Below, piece by piece: positions 58,227 through 64,000 of a stretch of DNA of 64,000 bases. Source of the stretch: Dipteris shenzhenensis (taxonomy: Eukaryota > Polypodiophyta > Polypodiopsida > Gleicheniales); the NCBI GenBank assembly GCA_047967505.1, contig CM106540.1. The stretch is one strand, 5' to 3'. How positions within the stretch are numbered: the stretch's first letter is position 1; the number at the start of each line of letters is the position of its first letter. The notes under the pieces are model-generated. The model was not told the origin of the DNA. It made no database searches and saw only the letters and a program-made list of their open reading frames with translations. The position numbers and the translations under genes are program-made.

Positions 58227-58440
58227 GATATGTGGGATGGGAAAGAAAAACAAGGGGTGGGCTATGTTCTGTGTGAACTGTGAGGGGTGATATGTGGGAT
58301 GGGAAAGAAAAACAAGGGGTGGGCTATGTTCTGTGTGAACTGTGAGGGGGGTGGGCTATATTCTCCAAAGAGCGAGGGGTGGGCTATATTCTCTTGAAGG
58401 GTGAGGGGTGGGCTATATGCAATGGGGTGGACTATGTTCA
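58227..58440 (+). repeat. 62-bp tandem duplication and GGGGTGGGCTAT repeats
   Basis: A 62-bp unit starting GATATGTGGGATGGGAAAGA at 58227 is repeated at 58289. Five further short units sharing GGGGTGGGCTAT(A/G) follow to about 58430. They lie about 1.8 kb upstream of the translocator start codon. Confidence 0.9.
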
Positions 58441-58602
58441 AGGAACTGGGGGGTAAGGAGTGAAAGGGGGCACCTTATCTTGAAAAATGCAATATCTTCC
58501 AAGGGAGAGTAGGGTGAAAGGGAACTAGGGGTGGGGGTTTGGTTTGTACACTTGGCATGCAGATAAGGAAGCACCCATCTTCACTCATTCCTTGTCTTCT
58601 CT

Positions 58603-58644
58603 CTTGGCAATGGCAATGGCAATGGCTATGGCTATGGCTATGGC
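58603..58644 (+). repeat. (GGCAAT)n/(GGCTAT)n hexanucleotide repeat
   Basis: Three GGCAAT-type units are followed by four GGCTAT-type units in the presumed promoter/leader region. Confidence 0.9.
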
Positions 58645-58649
58645 CACTC

Positions 58650-60192
58650 ACCACCTTCTTCTCCTTCACCCTTCATCTCATCCTTCTTCCTCATCCTAGA
58701 ATTTGGATAGCTTCCACTCCAGGTACTTTTTTTCCTCTTTGAATTTGCCTCCTGCTCGTTTCACTCTTCGATCTTCTGGAGCACCTCTCAGTCCTCCTGC
58801 TTTGACTTTGTAGCTTGTTTTGCTCGTGATGACATTCCCCCAGCTCGACAATCGATGCTCCGCAGCTTGTCTCAATTCGGCTGCTGGTGGACTCGCTAAC
58901 ATCAGCTTCACTCAGCCAATTTCATAAGGATAGAGAGAATTCACAGGCAAGAAAATGCTCCTTGGAGCTTGTTTTGCTTGTGAGATTGCGCGGATGAAAC
59001 TTCCTAGCTTGTTGGAGCTTGAATTCTCTCGATTCGCAGTTTGCTAGCTCGCCTAGTTCAGGTTCTCGAGCTGTTTTTGCCGCTTCTCTCACCTTGCTAC
59101 CTTACCCAATCGGTGCCTGCAGCTCCTTTTGCCTGCGATCATGTCCGATTGCCGCTGCAGTGAGGCTGTTTAGCTTGCTAATCGTCTTCGCCCAGCAACC
59201 TCTGCAAGTGAATTGTCTCGATGCTGCTGCTTCAAGTTGCTCGCTTGCCCACCGTCGATGTTCTGAAGCTCGAGTTCCTTCTGGGTTGCCTGATTACACG
59301 GATGCACTGAAAATACTACCTTTCTCAGCCGTCTTTTCGATCTGGTTTTGCTCCTGAATTTGAGAAAAGCTCCGGGTGCTGCTGCACTGATGTTGCAGTG
59401 AATATTTGACGCTGTTTTGCTCGTGAATTTTCCCGTTGGAGCAGGCCTTCGCTCGAGAATTTGCCCCGTGCTGCTGTAACGTCTTGTTCAGCCGATGCTG
59501 TTCTTGTTGTATGTGTGAAGCCGCGTAGTAGCTGGTTGAATTTCCCCTCTTAAAATCGTCAGCCTCGGATCATGGATCGAGTTGTCCGAGCTGTGCGCGT
59601 GTTGTTTCCTAAAGTTCTGAGCTCTCTCCAGTTCGCGTTGATATGGCAATCATAGCCCGTGCGTACTGGTGTCCAGTGGAATTGCCTACTGGATGCAGCT
59701 GAACTAGAATTAGTCCTGTTGCTTGAGGTTACACGTTGGGTAGATTGAATTTAATTCTCCAGAATTATTGGAGTAAGGAACGTCTTCCACCATTCCGCAA
59801 TTGAAAGGGTAGTGCATTCGATGCGCATTTGTTATGCAGCCAAAGTAAGATGAAAATCAATGAAAGTAGTGGGATCTGTAATTGAGTTAGCTGTGGTACG
59901 ATAACACTGCGCAAAGATAATTGAGTTAGCTGTGCTACGATAACCAGTTCTCGACTGCACACCTTTGCACTTGCGCTTGCTCTCGTCTTGGTTATAGAAG
60001 TAGTTCCGATGCTGATTTTGTGGCTTCCTACATATGTCAGCAGCATGAAACATCTGTTCGTTGTTCACATTTTGACGTTGTCATAAATTTGCCATCAACT
60101 ATTTGCTCCCTTGGCAGTACTATTCATGGTCATATCTTTCGCAAGTGCAGAGTCTGAGATTCGTGCTCGTGCTTTGGGCGCAAACTGCTGTA
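58650..60192 (+). promoter_or_regulatory. Probable promoter and 5' leader of the translocator gene
   Basis: This stretch is richer in G and C than the 55-58 kb sequence and has no coding frame of its own. A motif close to TTTTGCTCGTGA recurs near 58818, 58972, 59347 (TTTTGCTCCTGA) and 59416. A unit AATTGAGTTAGCTGTG(G/C)TACGATAAC is duplicated at about 59881 and 59919. CTTGGCAG before TACTATTCATGG (60107-60118) could be the acceptor of a leader intron, so transcription may start well upstream. No TATA box could be assigned with confidence. Confidence 0.4.
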
Positions 60193-63100
60193 ATGGCATC
60201 GGTCTCATCTCTGCCGGCTTCATCTCGCACGTCTATGGCGGATTGTCATCAACAGGAGTTCACTACTGGGCGCGCTGGAGGAAATGGATCATTGGCTACT
60301 CTTTTGCGATCCGGAAGGACCCAGAGTGCGCTCGATGAGAAAAAGCACACAATTGATTCGATTGGCGCGCGAGCTGCTGGGTGCCGATCTTCAATCGACT
60401 GCAGAATGCATCTGCCAAGTTTGGAGAGGAAGGTATCCTCATCGTCGGGGATATGCAGAGTTGCGCAGTCGGCATTTTATGGAAAGGCGTTGAACTTTGC
60501 CGAGAAGCCATCGGTCTGTGCATGGAAGACATGTGGGAGGCAACCAATCGTGTCACCTGTGTGCATGGCAACAGCAGCTGATGCAGGAGGAGGAGAAATT
60601 GCTTCTACGTAAGTGGCATTTCATCACCATTCTGCTGAACATTTCCATTGAAACTGGTTTGGCGTTTGCTCGAGTGCATTTCCATGGAAAGTGGGAGTTT
60701 GCCCACCTGAGCTGGCTGCTCGTGTATGATTCCCTCGGAGAGCTCGTGTGCTGTGTATGATTCCCTCGAGAAGCTCGTGTACTGCCTGTGAGCTTAAGCC
60801 ATGGGCTGTTTGCTCCTTGGGGTTGGCCATGGGTGTGTGACTGTGTGTGGGGGGGTGAAAGAATAACAAGAAGAGTTGTGTTTCTAGAGGATGAGTTTAG
60901 GAATGTTCGTGGATTCATCTAGGTATAAGTGCCACTCATGTTATATGGTCTATTGTTTTTTCAATAGGGGCAGTGTTGTAGTAATCGGCAGGGTGTTGTT
61001 TTTTGCAGTACCATTCCAAGCTCCCAAGAAGGCTTTCTTGCCAAGTACCCTGCTCTCATTACTGGATTCTTTTTCTTCATGTGGTAAGTGCATATTCCCA
61101 CTAGCATTTAAGAATTTATATTTTAGACATTTTGAAGGAAGTGTTCATTCAAATTGGGATTAAGGGTTCCCACTTTATGTTAAATGTCTCTTAACCTCAT
61201 GTAAAGAAGATTAACCCACCTTGACATAGGTAATTTATGGACGTTCTGTGGAGGGAAACTTGTTGAAATATAGAAAATAAGGGTTTGACTTCCGGTGGCC
61301 TATGGGAATGCTATTTGAAGTAAGATATTTGTCAAGTATTTTTGAGGGTCGAGATCAAATCAAAACAAAAGTGTTAAGTACTCATTTGAAACTCCAGTGT
61401 TAAGTACTCATTTGAAACTCCTTGAAAAGACTGTGAAAACATATTGGAAATTTCTTTTGCTAAGACCACTTTGTGCATAACATAATGGGTATCCATGGAA
61501 ATAAAATTGTGTTATTAAGATTGCCTCACGAAAAAAAAGAAAAAGGAAAAAGCAGTTAATTTTAATGTAGTGAACTAATTCTATTAAGTTTACTAACACA
61601 ACATGAAGGTAGGTGGGAATTTGGAAAGGTCCTCTTACATACTGAAGAATTACTAGAGTTGACTGGCCACTTGATCCGGTTGGGCTTGTTATCCCATGGA
61701 AATACTGAAAGGTTTTGTTTGCCATTTGGCTATTATTATAAATGTATACATTTTTTGGTGGGATCTTGATTTTTATTTTTATGATCCACTTTTCAGGTAC
61801 TTTTTGAACGTCATATTTAACATTTTGAACAAGAAGATCTACAACTATTTTCCATACCCCTAGTAAGTACTTGTTTGAAGTTTGGCTTCTCAAGAAAAGA
61901 GAGAGGACTCTGGGGGTTCGGCATCAGGTTCTCTTTTATGTGATTTGTGGCTTTGTCTATTTGCCAGTTTTGTGTCTGTTATCCACTTGCTGGTGGGAGT
62001 TGTATACTGTTGTATCTCTTGGACAGTTGGGCTCCCTAAACGTGCTGTAAGTGTTGGATCTACTATGAATACTTGTGGCCTTTTCTTTGTTCTTTGCAGT
62101 TCCAGAATTAGCTCTCATCTCATGTTCAGTTACATCTGTTTCTTTACAGCCTATCGATAAGGAGCTTCTTGCTCTCCTCACTCCAGTCTCCTTTTGCCAT
62201 GCCTTGGGGCATGTCATGACAAATGTTTCATTTGCTGCTGTTGCTGTTTCCTTTACACATACTATAAAAGGCATGTTGACTCATTTCATCATGCCAAATT
62301 TATATGATCAGGCTTACATTGAAAGTATATCTTTGAAGTTGTCAATGTTATGTGGTGATCTTCATATATAAGGTCCAGCCGCTGTTTTTAGTTTTATTTG
62401 CGACTTCAGTGACTCAACAATTGCCCTCTATTCTTACCAGCATTGGAGCCCTTCTTCAATGCTGCTGCTTCTCAGTTTGTTCTTGGACAGCAGATTCCGC
62501 TCACATTGTGGCTCTCTCTTGCTCCGGTTGTAATTGGTATGTAATGTGCAAAATATATTTCAAACTTAATTTTGGACTCTTGCTGAGTGTTTTATTTTCA
62601 TGAAGAGTTGTGCATTACCAAAGTTGATACTGAATTATACTAGGCGTGTTGAGAGCCTTGAATGTTCCTTCTTGACAGGCGTTTCCATGGCATCCCTTAC
62701 GGAGCTTTCCTTCAATTGGCTCGGATTTATAAGTGCAATGACGTCTAACATCGCCTTCACATATCGCAGTCTTTATTCAAAGAAAGCCATGCTGGTATGT
62801 GGCCTTTTCAAGAAGTATGTTTAAAGAAGGTGACGGTCTGTTTATCTTGTATGATTAAGAGTCCTTTCTGTCCTCGAGAAGAAAGAGACTTGATTGTGAA
62901 CTTCCGGCTTTCTTGTTTGCAGACAGGAATGGACAGCACTAATGTTTATGCTTACATCTCGATAATCTCTCTCCTGTTTTGTATTCCTCCGGCCATACTG
63001 GTAAGGTTTTGCTGATCTCTCATTTTGGCAGAGCCTCTCGCACATGGAGGGGTTTTCTTTACATAGATTCTTAGTCAGTCACAATGTCTGGTTGGTTGAT

Positions 63101-63926
63101 GTCAATGTAGGTGCATGTAAAACTTGTTTTTTGGGGGGTGGTGATTTTGTAGGTGCATGGAGACATTAGACTTTCATAGCCTAAACGAAGAAATCAGTGC
63201 TCATAAGTCAATTTCATGGTTGCCGTGCAGATAGAAGGTCCTACACTTATGCAGACAGGATTTTCTAATGCAATCGCAAAGGTTGGATTGACGAAATTCT
63301 TAGGTGACCTCTTCTGGGTTGGAATGTTTTACCATCTGTACAACCAGGTACAACATAGCTTGCAGTCTAATGGTTGTCGATCCCGATGAAACTTATGGTG
63401 CGCATTGAGGCTCAGTTTGAGTTGCTGCTTAATTTCTCAGACATCTCTGTTTGTGTGATTGCAGCTTGCCACCAATACATTAGAGCGAGTGGCTCCGCTT
63501 ACTCATGCCGTTGGGAATGTCCTGAAGCGAGTCTTTGTGATTGGGTTTTCAATTATTGTCTTTGGTACGAAAAAATATTCAAATTCACTAAGTCGCTTTT
63601 ATAGATGGGTCGTGCTAGTCTCTTTATTTATTTCTTCCTTTGAACAATGTTGAGCATTTCTGTCTGAATTTTCCAGGCAACAAAATTACCACTCAGACTG
63701 GAATAGGCACGTGCATAGCTATAATAGGAGTAGCAATTTACTCCTTCATTAAGGCCCAAATGGAAGAGGCGAAGAAGGTAATTCCAGGCCACATCTATTT
63801 CTATATTTTTGTTTAATCATCTCGTCGTCATTTCCTGATGGATCAAGTGTTTTGCTAATTAGATCTTTATCGTGGTATCTGCAGAATCCTCCGCCTTCAC
63901 TACCTGAAGACGCTAAAACTGTATAG
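60193..63926 (+). CDS. TPT: Plastid triose-phosphate/phosphate translocator, 12 exons, 468 residues
   Basis: Coding exons: 60193-60608, 61009-61083, 61797-61862, 61968-62046, 62150-62270, 62441-62536, 62679-62794, 62923-63000, 63231-63347, 63465-63564, 63677-63777, 63885-63926. They join in one frame of 469 codons. The protein exchanges triose phosphate and phosphate across the inner plastid envelope. Exon 1 (about 138 residues) is Ser/Arg/Ala-rich, a transit-peptide region longer than usual for the family. The mature part has the hydrophobic segments of the drug/metabolite transporter fold. Substrate residues defined in the Galdieria structure are all present: His233 and Thr236 (GHVMTN), Lys252 (HTIK), Tyr386 (HLYNQ), Lys409-Arg410 (VLKR). 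[20 protein letters not shown] is characteristic of TPT rather than of PPT or GPT relatives. All introns are GT-AG except intron 5 (GC-AG). The gene looks intact; the 3' UTR runs past 63926. Confidence 0.96.
62271..62440 (+). other. TPT: Intron 5 of TPT, non-canonical GC-AG
   Basis: Exon 5 ends ATAAAAG and the intron begins GCATGT. The next exon begins CATTGGAGCCC after TTACCAG. Only this join restores the conserved [15 protein letters not shown] frame, and no GT lies where it could serve. GC-AG introns are a known minor class spliced by the normal spliceosome. The join places the split codon right after the substrate-binding lysine (Lys252). Confidence 0.88.
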
Positions 63927-64000
63927 CGCTTTCAGTGGGTGGTTGAGTTGGAACACCAACTAGTTGTATATCATGTATTAGAGTTGTATTAAGGGCGGTG
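63927..64000 (+). other. TPT: Start of the TPT 3' UTR
   Basis: Sequence after the stop codon TAG (63924-63926). No clear AATAAA signal is present before the window ends. Confidence 0.7.

Noticed and set aside
60296-60918. Antisense frames opposite TPT exon 1
   Set aside because: Shadows of the real exon and its intron; splice sites and homology support only the plus strand.

Overview
This is nuclear DNA of a land plant. The firmest evidence is a 12-exon gene at the right end (60193-63926) for a plastid triose-phosphate/phosphate translocator with an N-terminal transit-peptide region. Around it lie plant-type Copia retrotransposons primed by initiator-methionine tRNA, a LINE, and a Helitron of the Helentron type. 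The gene-poor, nested-repeat landscape would suit a large-genome plant such as a fern or lycophyte, but that placement is inference; no species marker is visible.

Layout. 1-5356: a young Copia element (Copia-1) whose 5' LTR starts before the window; it sits 22 bp inside an antisense LTR of a second Copia family. 5.4-9.8 kb: (TG)n, duplicated AT-rich blocks, a long (CT)n tract and a GC-rich stretch. 9.9-11.8 kb: broken coding remnants. 13057-18724, minus strand: a large four-exon pseudogene for a protein I cannot name, with a possible DNA-methyltransferase-like segment, an FCP1/NIF-type phosphatase domain and a SET-like domain. Its introns hold a short palindrome that reappears, degenerate, in the satellite to the right. 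18.9-32.8 kb: a mosaic tandem array with a unit of about 155 bp, split by an almost intact Copia element (Copia-2a, 20873-26791). 32.8-37.9 kb: an unidentified degenerate coding remnant and low-complexity DNA.

38344-41216: an internally deleted Copia element (Copia-3) with a clear 5-bp target duplication. 41.3-54.7 kb: an old LINE whose two halves (about 41.3-43.6 and 53.6-54.7 kb) are separated by a block of about 10 kb. The block holds a decayed minus-strand Helentron (endonuclease, PIF1 helicase, HUH Rep; 43.8-47.8 kb) and a decayed sibling of Copia-2a (Copia-2b, 47994-52977). 55-58.2 kb: no gene seen. 58.2-60.2 kb: tandem repeats and the probable promoter/leader of the translocator gene.

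Working together: only the translocator looks like a functioning host gene; it would exchange triose phosphate and phosphate across the inner plastid envelope. The rest is a stratified record of insertions. LTR identity gives the order: Copia-1 and Copia-2a recent, Copia-2b slightly older, Copia-3 old. Many premature stops, in the elements and in the SET/FCP1 pseudogene, are TAG or TGA codons that one C-to-T change at CAG or CGA would make, the pattern expected where CHG and CG methylation silences DNA that then decays.
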